Assembly: GCA_021730785.1 (NCBI GenBank)
Contig: JAKFWF010000062.1
Location: 62,001-126,000, forward strand
DNA from: Hyphomicrobiaceae bacterium
GTDB lineage: Bacteria > Pseudomonadota > Alphaproteobacteria > Rhizobiales > Hyphomicrobiaceae
Direction of reading: 5' to 3'
DNA: 64,000 nt
Both the position numbers and the translations under genes were made by a program. Below the pieces are notes generated by a model that was not told the origin of the DNA, ran no database searches, and saw nothing but the letters and a program-made list of their open reading frames with translations. Numbering within the stretch: the stretch's first letter is position 1; each line of letters opens with the position of its first letter. Shown here piece after piece: positions 34,020 through 46,107 of the stretch.

Positions 34020-34817
34020 ATGCCGAACTTCCTGCCGACCTTTGCCGTCCTCGCGCTGGCGCTCCTTTCGCTGTTGGTCGGCTCCATGGTCGAACCCCCC
34101 GTCGCCAAGGCCGGACCAGCACCGCGGCCAGCCCCTGCCGCCGGCCTTGCTACGCCCAAGGGCGACAATCCGAGCCCCTATCGGGTCGTGTCGGAGGACA
34201 ACTCGGTGGAATTCAGCCGGCGTCATGTGGCCGTCGCGCTGCCGCACCGCCTGAACGAACTCGAGATTACAAAAATCGCCGATGTCGTGCGCGCCAAGGA
34301 AAAGACGCCATTCGAAAAGACGATCGTGAGTTTCTATCTGCCGGGCATGAAGCTCACACAGAGTGCCTGGGCGATGGCGACGTTCAATCCGACGCTCAAG
34401 ATCAACATCGTCGGCTTGCGGCTGGACGAGGAACAGCAGGCAACGGCTGAGGTTGCCGCGGACGGGCGCGCCGTGATCGGGGTCTGGCTGACCGCATCAC
34501 CGGCAGCACCAGGGCGCCTGACATTGTACCGCTCGGGCAAGAAGATACTGGCCGAGCGTCGGCTGCGCGATGGTGCCAAGTCGGTAACGGAAATGATCGA
34601 AACGCGAGGCGCGCAGGGCCGACGCTTCACTCCCGCCACGGGTGGCGAGGCACATCTGCTGCTGGCCTGGGGCGGAGAATTGGAACTGCGCGACGGTGCA
34701 ACGATCATCGCTGTGGCCGAGCGGCTGGCTGGTTTCGGCGAAGGGCAGAACGCCAAGGGTTCGGCCCGGATACTGCGCTCCCGCCGTCCTGTGCGGTCGG
34801 CGGCCGCGGCCGAGTAG
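34020..34817 (+). CDS. Exported protein of unknown function, behind a CtrA box
   Basis: The 265-aa product has an N-terminal signal or anchor (FLPTFAVLALALLSLLVGSM), a Pro/Ala-rich spacer, then a domain with YRVVSEDNSVEFSRRHVAVAL, FEKTIVSFYLPGMKLTQSAW and FNPTLKINIVGLRLDEE. The C-terminal half (residues about 150-245) is rich in beta-strand-like sequence and ends in an Arg/Ala tail. I do not recognise the family. A perfect CtrA box upstream suggests cell-cycle-dependent expression, as for division, motility or envelope proteins. Confidence 0.75.
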   Translation: MPNFLPTFAVLALALLSLLVGSMVEPPVAKAGPAPRPAPAAGLATPKGDNPSPYRVVSEDNSVEFSRRHVAVALPHRLNELEITKIADVVRAKEKTPFEKTIVSFYLPGMKLTQSAWAMATFNPTLKINIVGLRLDEEQQATAEVAADGRAVIGVWLTASPAAPGRLTLYRSGKKILAERRLRDGAKSVTEMIETRGAQGRRFTPATGGEAHLLLAWGGELELRDGATIIAVAERLAGFGEGQNAKGSARILRSRRPVRSAAAAE

Positions 34818-35016
34818 GGGCCAGGCGAACGGTCGGTCGGAGGGAAAAGCCTATGCTGGTGACGGACCTCAGATTCCAGGCGCAAGTCCAGCGCATGCGG
34901 CCGATGGTGTGACGCCACCGTGAGTTGCCGCAGCAGCCTCACGCGCCTACATGGCAGCGTCGAGTAACGTCGGCGTGCACAGGTGGACTTGCTTCGCGCA
35001 CGCTCAATCGATCGGA

Positions 35017-35841
35017 ATGCGCACCATGTTCGCCGACCTCAACATCTACTTCGGTGTCGCGCTCGCCGGCCTCGCGAGTTTCCTGTCGCCGTGCGTGCTG
35101 CCGCTGGTGCCGCCCTACCTCGGCTACCTCGGCGGCACCACCATCAGCCAGGGCAGCGTCGCCGAAGGGCTTGACCCCAAGGTGTGGCGGCGGATCGTGC
35201 TCGGTTCGCTGTTCTTCGTCGCAGGCTTTACCACCGTGTTCGTGGCGCTGGGCGCCAGCGCGTCGGTGTTCGGTGGCCTGACCGCGACCTACAAGAGCCA
35301 GCTGTCGATTGCAGCCGGTATCATCATCATTCTGTTCGGGTTGCATTTTCTGGGGTTATTGCGCATTTCGTTCCTGTACCAGGAGGCGCGCTACCATTCG
35401 AACATGCAAGGCGTCAGCTTGATCGGTGCCTACGTGATCGGATTAGCCTTCGCGTTCGGCTGGACGCCCTGCGTCGGGCCTGTCCTGGCGACCATCCTCG
35501 CGGTTGCCGCCACCGAAGGGAGTGCTGCATCCGGCGCGCGGCTGCTTGCGGTGTACTCGCTCGGGCTCGGCGTGCCGTTCATTCTGGCGGCGGTGGCGAT
35601 TCGCCCGTTTCTGTCGTTCATGCAGCGCTTCAAGCGCCATCTGGGTTCGGTCGAAAAGGCCATGGGGATCGTGCTGGTCCTGACTGGAATTGCGATCCTC
35701 AACGTGTTTCCCTGGTTCAGTCTGCAGGCGTTCGGGCAGTGGATGCTCGAAACCTTCCCCGGGCTGTCTTCGGTCGAGGAATGGTTCACGCAGAAGTCGC
35801 TGCAGACCGACATCATGAAGCAAACGCTGCCGAAGCCATGA
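35017..35841 (+). CDS. ccdA: Thiol:disulfide transport protein CcdA
   Basis: The 274-aa inner membrane protein has six to seven segments and the two redox cysteines of the family: FLSPCVLPLVPPYLGYLGG and FAFGWTPCVGPVLATILAVA. It carries electrons from cytoplasmic thioredoxin to the periplasm for cytochrome c apoprotein reduction, which fits the Ccm genes 10 kb downstream. Start ATG 35017 (MRTMFADLN) or 35026; the frame opens earlier at 34951 but that part is unlike the family. It overlaps thiD by ATGA. Confidence 0.93.
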   Translation: MRTMFADLNIYFGVALAGLASFLSPCVLPLVPPYLGYLGGTTISQGSVAEGLDPKVWRRIVLGSLFFVAGFTTVFVALGASASVFGGLTATYKSQLSIAAGIIIILFGLHFLGLLRISFLYQEARYHSNMQGVSLIGAYVIGLAFAFGWTPCVGPVLATILAVAATEGSAASGARLLAVYSLGLGVPFILAAVAIRPFLSFMQRFKRHLGSVEKAMGIVLVLTGIAILNVFPWFSLQAFGQWMLETFPGLSSVEEWFTQKSLQTDIMKQTLPKP

Positions 35842-36662
35842 CGCGCGCTGTCCCCGTTGCAATGACGATTGCTGGATCCGACTGCTCCGGCGGAGCCGGC
35901 ATACAGGCCGATCTCAAGACGTTTTCTGCGTTTGCCGTCTACGGCGCCAGCGCGATCACCGCGCTGACCGCGCAGAACACGCTGGGCGTGCACGGCGTGC
36001 ACGCGGTGCCGGCGCCGTTCGTGGTCAGTCAGATGGAGGCCGTATTGTGCGACTTGAAGGTCGGTGCGATCAAGACCGGCATGCTGGCGACCAGCGCCAT
36101 CGTCGAGGCCGTGGCCAAGCGGCTCGCCCCGTGCCGGCAGATCCCGCTGGTGGCCGACCCTGTCATGATCGCGACGAGCGGCGACAGCCTGATTGCCGCG
36201 GACGCGGTAGCGGCGATCCGACGGCACTTGCTGCCGCTGGCAACCCTGATCACCCCCAACCTGCCCGAGGCAGCAGTCCTGCTCGGCATCGCTCCGGCGA
36301 CGAACGAGCACGAGCAGGGACGGCAGGCGCAGGCACTGCTGGCATTAGGTTGCGGGGCGGTCCTGCTCAAGGGCGGCCACGGCGAGGGCGATCATGCGGT
36401 CGACCTGCTGGCAACCCGCCACGGCCTGGCGCGGTTCTCACGCGCCCGGATCGCAACCCGCTCGACACACGGCACCGGGTGCACGCTGTCGGCTGCCATT
36501 GCTGCCCTGCTGGCGACGGGTGTCGAACTTGAACAGGCCGTCGAACGGGCCAAGTCGTTCGTTTGGGAGGCCTTGCGGTCGGGGCAGGAGTTGGGGCTGG
36601 GGGCCGGCCACGGTCCCATTGACCCCTTGTTCGCCATACGCCGCTTGCGCCCGCCATCTTGA
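35838..36662 (+). CDS. thiD: Hydroxymethylpyrimidine/phosphomethylpyrimidine kinase
   Basis: The 274-aa ribokinase-fold enzyme phosphorylates HMP and HMP-P in thiamine synthesis. Signatures: AMTIAGSDCSGGAGIQADLKTF, VGAIKTGMLA, VADPVMIATSGD, TPNLPEAAVLLG, and the anion-hole motif THGTGCTLSAAIAA near the C-terminus. Translationally coupled to ccdA (ATGA). No thiamine-pyrophosphate riboswitch is seen upstream of the pair. Confidence 0.95.
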   Translation: MTRAVPVAMTIAGSDCSGGAGIQADLKTFSAFAVYGASAITALTAQNTLGVHGVHAVPAPFVVSQMEAVLCDLKVGAIKTGMLATSAIVEAVAKRLAPCRQIPLVADPVMIATSGDSLIAADAVAAIRRHLLPLATLITPNLPEAAVLLGIAPATNEHEQGRQAQALLALGCGAVLLKGGHGEGDHAVDLLATRHGLARFSRARIATRSTHGTGCTLSAAIAALLATGVELEQAVERAKSFVWEALRSGQELGLGAGHGPIDPLFAIRRLRPPS

Positions 36663-36815
36663 CGGGCGTGGCACGGCTGCAGTGCGTTTTCGCGCTTGAC
36701 TGAACCAGCGACTTGGCTTCCCGTCCCCACGCAGTGCTTGGCGCGTTGCCCGATTACCACTGATCGGGCGGACCAATTGTATCAGCGTCCAAACGCTCGG
36801 GCCGGAGGACATTAA

Positions 36816-37298
36816 ATGATGCGCTTCAAGTGGGTTTCGGCAGTAGTCATCGCTGGGTTGATCATGGTCACCGGCGGTTCATCGGGGCAGGCGGCGCCGA
36901 TCAACGACCTGGTCGGGCGCTGGTCCGGTTGGGGTTCGATCACCCTCGTCAGCGGCGTGTCCGAGCAGGTGAAGTGCGTCGCCACTTACTTTCTCGAAGC
37001 GGGCGGCACGCAACTCAAACAGAACCTGCGCTGTGCATCCACAAGCTACAAGATCGATGCCACGGCAAAACTCAACCACGCAAACGGTCAACTGACCGGC
37101 GAGTGGGAGGAGAAAACGCACTCGGCGGTGGGCGCGGTGGCGGGCCGGTTCACCGACAACGGCTTCAATGTATCGATCACCGGGAAAGCGTTCACCGCGG
37201 CCATGGCGGTGACGACCACGACGTGCAAGCAATCGATCAGCATTACACCGACGGGCTTCGATATCACGCGCATCAACATCGGCCTCGACAAGTGCTGA
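36816..37298 (+). CDS. Exported protein of unknown function (160 aa)
   Basis: CCGGAGGAC precedes the ATG. A signal peptide (WVSAVVIAGLIMVTGGSSGQAA) leads into a mature domain with GRWSGWGSITLVSG, KCVATYFLEAGG and a Ser/Thr-rich middle. Three or four Cys (KCVATY, LRCAST, TCKQS, LDKC) could pair. The pattern of alternating residues suggests a beta-barrel-like lipocalin or similar periplasmic fold, common in rhizobial exported proteins, but no family is certain. Confidence 0.75.
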   Translation: MMRFKWVSAVVIAGLIMVTGGSSGQAAPINDLVGRWSGWGSITLVSGVSEQVKCVATYFLEAGGTQLKQNLRCASTSYKIDATAKLNHANGQLTGEWEEKTHSAVGAVAGRFTDNGFNVSITGKAFTAAMAVTTTTCKQSISITPTGFDITRINIGLDKC

Positions 37299-37483
37299 GC
37301 GGGCGACGGCCAGGGCAATCGCCCGGGCGCCGCCGCGTTGGCTCCGTGGCTGGCGCTTGGCGTGCCGCTTCCCGTCAGCCCCGACCCGTGCTAGGTGCGC
37401 AGTGAAATCGCTTCGCGCGTGCGAGATGAGCGTTTTCATCCTCCGACACGTTCGCGCCTGCACTTGCGACGAGGAGTTCACGC

Positions 37484-38995
<1,512 letters not shown>

Positions 38996-39148
38996 AGATT
39001 ACATTGGATATGTGGACAAGAAATACCACTCGAAGTTCACGAACGTAGTGGTGCCGATCGCGGATGAACCAAATCGGCTCTTTGCTGTTTCGAGTGGGTG
39101 ACGCCTTTCCCTCGCAGATGCCATTTCGATTGTAGATCACGCACCGCA

Positions 39149-39170
39149 CGGGGCTATTGCTTCAGCCCCG
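39149..39170. terminator. Hairpin between convergent guaB and protease genes
   Basis: A perfect 7-bp stem CGGGGCT/AGCCCCG with an 8-nt loop lies between the two stops. There is no T-tract, so a bidirectional terminator role is likely only by position. Confidence 0.5.
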
Positions 39171-39200
39171 ACGCACTGCCGCCAGCGGCGGCACTCCCCC

Positions 39201-40517
39201 TCACTCGCCCGCCGTGATCAGGCGCAGGTCCGTCGGCTGGATCTCGAGGCGGTAGTAGTCGGCGCTGACCCTGGGGTCGGCGCTGGAGAAGCGGCGCACC
39301 AGGACCGGCACCTTGTCCGTGGGCGACTTGGTCTTCAACCAGTCGTAGAGCGCCGCCACCGTGGCGAAGCGCTGGCCGCCGACCCTGTCGAGCAGATCCC
39401 AGGTTTGCAAGCCAATGCGCGCAGCCCCCTCGCCCGGCTTGATGAACTCGATGCGCAGCGGCGGCAGCGTGGAGTCGGCGCTGTCGAGCGTCACCCGCTC
39501 GGTCACCAGCAGGCCGAACACCGTCAGCCCCTGGCGTTTGAGCGGCTGGCGCGCTGGAATCAGCGTCGCCGCGATCGCCAGGGTCGTGCCGTCGCGCAGG
39601 ACGTCGAGCTTAACTTCGCCCTGGCGGCCCCGTAGTGCCGTGTAGAGCTCGGGCAAACTCGCAAACCGCGCGCCGCCCGTCAGGCCCTGGACCACGTCCC
39701 CCGGTCGCAGGCCCTCGCCCGCCGCTGTCTTGTCGGCGTCGCGCCGGGGGAAGTCTGATGCGACAGTGAGGGTTTCGAGCCGACCCTGCTTCAGCCAGTA
39801 CACGGGCAAGCTCGGCAAGCTCGGGTCGGCGCCCCGGTTCAGCAGGTCGAGGACGGGGCAGACGTGGCGGATCGCGAGTGCGAGGCCTAGTCCGGGCGCG
39901 CCTGGAATGTTGGCGGTGTTGATGCCGATCACCTGGGCGACGTCGGCGGCCAGCAGCGGACCGCCCGAGTTGCCGGGATTGATGTTGGCATCCATCTGCA
40001 CGAACTCGTGCGAGTTGAGTGTGCGCACGCTCGAGACGATGCCGCGCGTCGCCGAGAAGCTGAGGCTGATCGGATGGCCGTAGGCGACGACGGTCGAGCC
40101 TTGCTTCACGGTGCGGGCGCAGCCCAGCTTGGCGGCCGTCGCGTCGGCTGGCAGCTTGTCGGGAGCGACCCGCAGGACGGCGACGTCGAGGTGGTTGTCG
40201 ACATAGACGCGCTGCACGGGGACCCAGTCGCTCTCCGAATCACCGAGTGCGATTTCGACGGTCGCGGGCGAGCGCTTGGCCACGTGCGCGTTGGTCAGGA
40301 TGAGGCCCTTGTCGCGGTCGATGATGAAACCGGTGCCGAGGCCAGTGCCCAGCTGCTCGGGCGCGAACGGCCACAAGACAGTGCCGCGCACCTTGACGGT
40401 AAATCGCTGGGCCTGCACCAGCATGGCGCCGAGATCGGGTTCGCTCTGGGCGGCTGCGGGCGCCAGCGGTATGGCGATCAGGGCGGTGGCGAGGAGTGCC
40501 GTGCGCAAGTCGATCAT
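39201..40517 (-). CDS. Periplasmic S1C-type serine protease with PDZ-like regions
   Basis: The 438-aa product has a signal peptide (LLATALIAIPLAPAAAQ). The trypsin-like domain keeps the triad: His in LTNAHVAKR, Asp in NHLDVAVLRV, Ser in NPGNSGGPLLAADV. Residues about 235-330 and 340-438 resemble two PDZ-like segments (LRPGDVVQGLTGGARFASL; LQTWDLLDRVGGQRFATV). It resembles HtrA/DegP proteases but is divergent and unlinked to the classic degP gene 10 kb away. Quality control of envelope proteins is the likely role. Confidence 0.85.
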   Translation of the reverse strand: MIDLRTALLATALIAIPLAPAAAQSEPDLGAMLVQAQRFTVKVRGTVLWPFAPEQLGTGLGTGFIIDRDKGLILTNAHVAKRSPATVEIALGDSESDWVPVQRVYVDNHLDVAVLRVAPDKLPADATAAKLGCARTVKQGSTVVAYGHPISLSFSATRGIVSSVRTLNSHEFVQMDANINPGNSGGPLLAADVAQVIGINTANIPGAPGLGLALAIRHVCPVLDLLNRGADPSLPSLPVYWLKQGRLETLTVASDFPRRDADKTAAGEGLRPGDVVQGLTGGARFASLPELYTALRGRQGEVKLDVLRDGTTLAIAATLIPARQPLKRQGLTVFGLLVTERVTLDSADSTLPPLRIEFIKPGEGAARIGLQTWDLLDRVGGQRFATVAALYDWLKTKSPTDKVPVLVRRFSSADPRVSADYYRLEIQPTDLRLITAGE

Positions 40518-40657
40518 GAGTGCAAACCCGCAAGCTCGGTGGGAGGAATGAGGGGCCGCGGGACCACCGACGAAGTCCGCGTCATGAGCACTGAACGCAA
40601 GGTCAGTCGGGCATTACACCATGCCGATGTGGCGGCGCAGTGGCGGCACCCGGCCTG

Positions 40658-40894
40658 TCACTCGGCCGGCGGCGCGGTAGTCAGCGCAAGGGCGTGCAGC
40701 ACGCCCCCCATGCGCCCGCCGAGCGCCGCATACACCATCTGATGCTGCTGCACGCGCGACTTGCCTCTAAAAGCAGTCGCGACCACGTGCGCTGCGAAAT
40801 GGTCGCCGTCGCCGGCCAGATCCTTGATCTCGACTTTCGCATCGGGAAACGTCGCCTTGATCAGCGTCTCGATCTCATGAGCATCCATCGGCAT
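40658..40894 (-). CDS. BolA/IbaG-family protein
   Basis: The 78-aa protein has the BolA pattern: a helical start (HEIETLIKATFPDAKVEI), DLAGDGDHFAAHVVATAFRG, and the ending HQMVYAALGGRMGGVLHALAL with a conserved His near the start of the last motif. BolA proteins bind monothiol glutaredoxins and iron-sulfur clusters and affect iron handling. A grxD partner, often next to bolA in alphaproteobacteria, is not in the window. Start ATG 40894 or 40888. Confidence 0.9.
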   Translation of the reverse strand: MPMDAHEIETLIKATFPDAKVEIKDLAGDGDHFAAHVVATAFRGKSRVQQHQMVYAALGGRMGGVLHALALTTAPPAE

Positions 40895-41080
40895 GGCGAA
40901 ATGTCCTGGCGTTGGTGGGGCGTGGGTCCGCACTATAGGCGACTTGAGCAGTAACATCACCCGCCCGGCACACAAGCTGCGCAGGCCACGGGGGCAGCGA
41001 AACCGGCGCGTCGGGCGGCTGGTAATTCGCCTTTTGTTCGCCGCAAGACTGTGGGACGTTCTGTTTGAACGCGGAGGCCG

Positions 41081-41095
41081 TTAACAGCTTGTTAA
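41081..41095 (+). promoter_or_regulatory. CtrA-binding site in the ccrM promoter
   Basis: A perfect TTAA-N7-TTAA (spacer CAGCTTG) lies 106 bp upstream of the ccrM start. In Caulobacter, ccrM is a direct CtrA target, activated late in the cell cycle, so box, gene and known biology agree. Confidence 0.85.
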
Positions 41096-42367
<1,272 letters not shown>

Positions 42368-42427
42368 CGGCGGCCACAGACGGTTGTGAAATTCCCCGTT
42401 GGCGAAGCGCAAAAACTGTTGACAGTC

Positions 42428-42463
42428 GCGGCCTTGGGGCCGCGCGGTGCTGCTTTGGCACCG
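42428..42463 (+). terminator. Two tandem hairpins after ccrM
   Basis: GCGGCC-TTGG-GGCCGC is followed at once by GGTGC-TGCTTTG-GCACC (extended by a flanking C-G pair). They fill the 138-bp gap between ccrM and the next gene. No T-tract follows, so termination, REP-like function or leader structure are all possible. Confidence 0.45.
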
Positions 42464-42505
42464 GACTCGGACTAACGCTGGGCCTTCCGACCGACGGAGG
42501 CCGCC

Positions 42506-44164
42506 ATGTCCCTACTGTTCCGCATCATTTATGCAGCGCACGCCAACGGCACACACCACAAGCTGGCGCTCGATGCGCTGGACGCGCTGAAGGGGACCGA
42601 TCGTGAAGCCTGGATGCGCCTCTTCCTGAAGCACGTCGCCCGCTACATGGAAGGCGCCAAGGCACCCGACACCACGTTCAAGGATTTCAAGAACCACGTC
42701 CTGCATGTGGGCGAGAACTATTGGGGGGGTGCGCCGGAAGCCACCACACAGTGGTTCGACAAGACCGTTGCCGCGCTCAAGGCGCAGAATTGGGATGAGG
42801 CGATCTATGCAGCCGGCGTGATGGGCCACTACTACACCGACCCGATCATGCCGTTTCACACGGGCCAGACGGAAGCCGAGAACGCGATCCACCGTGCCGC
42901 CGAATGGAGCATCAGTCGGTCCTACGACGACTTGCGGCAGCTGGCTGAAACCAAGTTGCCACCGGCCCGTGTCGCGATGCCAAGCGGCGCCGACTGGCTG
43001 CGGCAGATGGTGTGCAATGGCGCCGAAACATCGCATGCCTACTACGAGAAGCTGATCGCACACTATGACATCCACCGCGGCGTTGCCAATCCACCGGCGG
43101 GCCTCGACGGCGTGGCGCGCGGGATCGCGGCCGAACTCCTGATGTATGCATCGAGCGGCCTCGCCCTCATCCTGGAGCGGGCGCTGGCCGAGGCGAAGGT
43201 TGCCCCGCCCCATGTCGAACTCACCCGCGATACGGTGATGGCCGCCATCAGGATCCCGGCGAAGACGCTCGCCAAGCGGCTGACCAACGCCGAAGACCGG
43301 GCCGTCGTGCAGGCGATGTATTCCGAACTGACGACGACCGGTCGTGTCGACAAGACGCTTCCCGCGGACGATCGGATGGTGCGGGATCTGCATGCGGTGG
43401 AAGTCCTGGCGCCGAAGCAGAAGGCGCAGGCGGCCGCGCGTGCGGCGCGGTTCACAGCCGCCGAGCCGGGAGTGCCTGCCGCTCCTGCGATTGCCGTAAA
43501 GATGCCGACACTGGCACCCGTTGCCAGTTCGGCGGCAACGCTGCGCCCGGTGGTTCCAGCTCCACCCATCCACGCCGCGCTGACTCAACCAGAGCCGCGG
43601 CCAGAGGCAGCGGCAGCGGCGCATGCCATGGCGGCTGCGTCACAGTTTGCTGGGGTGTTGCCAAGGCCGGCAACGTCCGTGCCCTCGATCGCGGCAGCTC
43701 CAGCTGCGACGGCGCCCGACCGGCGCGATCGCGGCTTGCGCGTCTATCTCACCGGCAGCGAACCGCTGGAGGCTGCCCCGTCGATCGGCCCGAAGCTGGC
43801 GGAACGCTTCCTGCCGCTCGGCATCAAGACCGTCGCCGAATTCCTGACCAGCGACCCGGCCAAGCTGGCTGCCCGTCTTGCCGACCGCCGGATCAATGAT
43901 ACCCTGCTCGATGAGTGGCAGTGCCAGGCGCGCCTCGTGATGGAGGTCGCCGGTCTGCGCGGCACCCATGCCCAGTTGCTCACGGGCGCCGGCTACCGCA
44001 CCACAGGCGCGATTGCTGCTGCCGACCAAGTAAAACTGGCGGCCGATGTCCTGCGGTTCGGCGCGTCGCCCGAGGGCCGCCGCGTACTGCGCGATGGCGA
44101 GCCGCCGGATGTCGAGAAGATCAAGGGTTGGGTCGATCTCGCCCGCTCTGCACTCGCAGCTTGA
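42506..44164 (+). CDS. Zinc phospholipase C/S1-P1 nuclease-like protein fused to DUF4332 HhH domain
   Basis: The 552-aa product has two parts. Residues 1 to about 240 look like the all-helical zinc phospholipase C/S1-P1 nuclease fold, with His/Asp-rich positions in YAAHANGTHHKLAL, KNHVLHVGENYWG, MGHYYTDPIMPFHTG and ENAIHRAAEW. No signal peptide is seen, unlike secreted members. After a Pro/Ala-rich linker (about 320-410) comes a DUF4332 helix-hairpin-helix unit (SIGPKLAERFLPLGIKTVAEF, then LLTGAGYRTTGAIAAADQVKL). The architecture suggests a cytoplasmic hydrolase that binds DNA, which is inference. ACGGAGGCCGCC precedes the ATG. Confidence 0.75.
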   Translation: MSLLFRIIYAAHANGTHHKLALDALDALKGTDREAWMRLFLKHVARYMEGAKAPDTTFKDFKNHVLHVGENYWGGAPEATTQWFDKTVAALKAQNWDEAIYAAGVMGHYYTDPIMPFHTGQTEAENAIHRAAEWSISRSYDDLRQLAETKLPPARVAMPSGADWLRQMVCNGAETSHAYYEKLIAHYDIHRGVANPPAGLDGVARGIAAELLMYASSGLALILERALAEAKVAPPHVELTRDTVMAAIRIPAKTLAKRLTNAEDRAVVQAMYSELTTTGRVDKTLPADDRMVRDLHAVEVLAPKQKAQAAARAARFTAAEPGVPAAPAIAVKMPTLAPVASSAATLRPVVPAPPIHAALTQPEPRPEAAAAAHAMAAASQFAGVLPRPATSVPSIAAAPAATAPDRRDRGLRVYLTGSEPLEAAPSIGPKLAERFLPLGIKTVAEFLTSDPAKLAARLADRRINDTLLDEWQCQARLVMEVAGLRGTHAQLLTGAGYRTTGAIAAADQVKLAADVLRFGASPEGRRVLRDGEPPDVEKIKGWVDLARSALAA

Positions 44165-44292
44165 CCGCTCCAAGAGCGGCACTATCACTGTGGATAAGGC
44201 TGGCACGCCGCAACGAAATTTCGCCAGAATCGCGCTTCATCCACACTCCCGTGCGTGATTTTCCCGCCGCCTGCGGCTTTCCGAGGTTACCC

Positions 44293-44760
44293 ATGCGCCT
44301 GCTGGTCGTCCTTGCTTTGATCCCGCTGACGCTGGCGGCTTGCAGTTCCGATACCAGCAAGGCCGACAGCGGCCTGCTGGTCGGCGCGGCGGCTGGCGGC
44401 CTTCTCGGCAATGTTGCGGGCGGGCGCAGTACGGGCGGCCGCGTGGTCGGCACCATCGCCGGCGCCTTCATCGGCGGCATCGCAGGTCACCAGATCGGCC
44501 GGTCGCTCGACAAGCAGGACCGCATTTTCGCCCAGCAGGCCGAAATCAACGCACTTGAGCGCGGCCGCACGGGCGAACGCCAAGTCTGGCGCAACCCGGA
44601 CACTGGCCGCTATGGCGAAGTCATTCCGCTCGAGCCCTATCGCCGCGGCGTACAGGATTGCCGCGACTACACCCACAAAGTCTATATCGATGGCCGCCCC
44701 GAGGCGTTGCGCGGCACCGCTTGCCGTAATCCCGACGGCACCTGGACCAACGTCAGCTGA
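44293..44760 (+). CDS. Outer membrane lipoprotein with glycine-zipper domain
   Basis: The 155-aa product has a lipoprotein signal with lipobox LTLAAC (Cys17). Two glycine-zipper hydrophobic stretches follow (GLLVGAAAGGLLGNVAGG; VVGTIAGAFIGGIAGHQIG), the rickettsial 17-kDa antigen/glycine-zipper-2TM pattern. A conserved C-terminal part has WRNPDTGRYGEVIP and QDCRDYTHKVYIDGRPEALRG. Such proteins sit in the outer membrane and affect envelope integrity. Confidence 0.88.
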   Translation: MRLLVVLALIPLTLAACSSDTSKADSGLLVGAAAGGLLGNVAGGRSTGGRVVGTIAGAFIGGIAGHQIGRSLDKQDRIFAQQAEINALERGRTGERQVWRNPDTGRYGEVIPLEPYRRGVQDCRDYTHKVYIDGRPEALRGTACRNPDGTWTNVS

Positions 44761-44931
44761 GCGGCGCCGAGCACCTTAGCGCCCGTGTCTGCCTCAGCCT
44801 AAGCCGCGGCATTCGGGCTCGCGCGGGCTGAGTGGACTTGCAACCGCCGCATCTGATGCCTATTGCCTTGATCTGTGGGTCGCCGTGACTTTTTTACCCG
44901 TCTTGCGCCGACCGGGGATCGACTGACGCCG

Positions 44932-46107
44932 ATGCTGCTGTGGGTGACCATCTGTGTTCTGGCCGCTGCCGCGATGGCGATCGTCGGCCGGCCGCTGCTA
45001 TGGCCGCCTGCGACAAGCGGGGACGGCAGGGTGCCGGCCGACCCGCGCGCCGGCATTCGCGAGGTCTACAAGGACCAGCTGGCCGAGATCGATGCCGATG
45101 TTGCCCGCAACCTGATCGAGCCGGCCGAGGCGGCCGCTGCCCGACTTGAGTTGTCGCGCCGGCTGCTCGCGCAGGCCGGCGACGAGAGGGCTTCGAAATC
45201 ACCTGTGGTCACCCCCCGCGGTGTCCCGCCCGAAGCCCGCGCGTTGATCCTCGCCGGCGTGCCGCTGCTGGCGCTCGCGCTTTACGCCGCTCTCGGCACG
45301 CCGGACCAGCCCGGCCGGCCGACCGAACAGCAACTCACACGGGACGCCCGCAAGCCGCGCACCTCCAGTCCGGACATCGAACAACTCGTGGCCAAGGTCG
45401 AAGCGCGGTTGCGCGCGACGCCCGAGGATGGCCGTGGCTGGGACGTGATCGCACCGGTCTATCTGAAATTGGGTCGCCTGGAGGAAGCGCAGGCAGCCTT
45501 CGCCCGTGCGATCGAACTGCTGGGCGAGACGCCGGCGCGCCTTGCCGGGTTTGCTGATGCCTCGATCAGGGGCAAGGACGGTGTGGTGTCCAACGAGGCG
45601 CGGGCGGCGTTGGAGAAAGTCCTGAAGGCCGAGCCAGCCCACATCGAGGCGCGGTTCTGGCTGGCGCTGGCCCATGAGCAACGCGGCGAGTTGGCACTTG
45701 CGGCCGACGCCTACCGGGCGCTGCTGGCGTCGGCCCCGACTGACGCTCCGTGGCGCGGCGGCGTTGCCGAACGGCTGGCGGGTGTGGTGGCGACCAGTGG
45801 CAACGGAACCGAAGCATCCGCGTCAGCAAGGGGACCCAGTGCCGGCGATGTGGCGGCGGCAGCGGAGCTGACGCCGGAAGCGCGCCAGCAGATGATTACG
45901 GGCATGGTTGGCACTCTGCATACGCGGCTCAAGGCCGATGGCCGCGATGCTGCCGGCTGGCAGCGCTTGCTCAGGGCCTATGGCGTGCTCGGCGATCTGC
46001 CGAAGGCACAGCAGGCATTGGCCGAAGCAAGGCGCGCGCTTGCTGGCGACCAGGCGGCACTTGGTGCCATCGATGCGCTGGCACAGGAAATGGGGCTCGG
46101 CTCATGA
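44932..46107 (+). CDS. ccmI: Cytochrome c biogenesis protein CcmI
   Basis: The 391-aa protein is the apocytochrome c chaperone of system I maturation. The first half has two membrane segments ([37 protein letters not shown]) and a cytoplasmic loop with [18 protein letters not shown]. The periplasmic part carries TPR repeats ([40 protein letters not shown]). ATG 44932 starts the first membrane segment; an earlier in-frame start at 44875 is less likely. First gene of ccmIEFH, overlapping ccmE by ATGA. Confidence 0.93.
   Translation: MLLWVTICVLAAAAMAIVGRPLLWPPATSGDGRVPADPRAGIREVYKDQLAEIDADVARNLIEPAEAAAARLELSRRLLAQAGDERASKSPVVTPRGVPPEARALILAGVPLLALALYAALGTPDQPGRPTEQQLTRDARKPRTSSPDIEQLVAKVEARLRATPEDGRGWDVIAPVYLKLGRLEEAQAAFARAIELLGETPARLAGFADASIRGKDGVVSNEARAALEKVLKAEPAHIEARFWLALAHEQRGELALAADAYRALLASAPTDAPWRGGVAERLAGVVATSGNGTEASASARGPSAGDVAAAAELTPEARQQMITGMVGTLHTRLKADGRDAAGWQRLLRAYGVLGDLPKAQQALAEARRALAGDQAALGAIDALAQEMGLGS

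Noticed and set aside
34818-35016. Possible thiamine-pyrophosphate riboswitch upstream of ccdA-thiD
   Set aside because: No conserved CTGAGA or similar THI-box core is visible.
38996-39101. Protein-like run after the guaB stop in another frame (DYIGYVDKKYHSKFTNVVV)
   Set aside because: No start of its own; too short and with no family to call a gene or pseudogene.
42419-42424. TTGACA resembling a -35 box upstream of the DUF4332-fusion gene
   Set aside because: No -10 element at 16-18 bp; the region folds into two hairpins instead.
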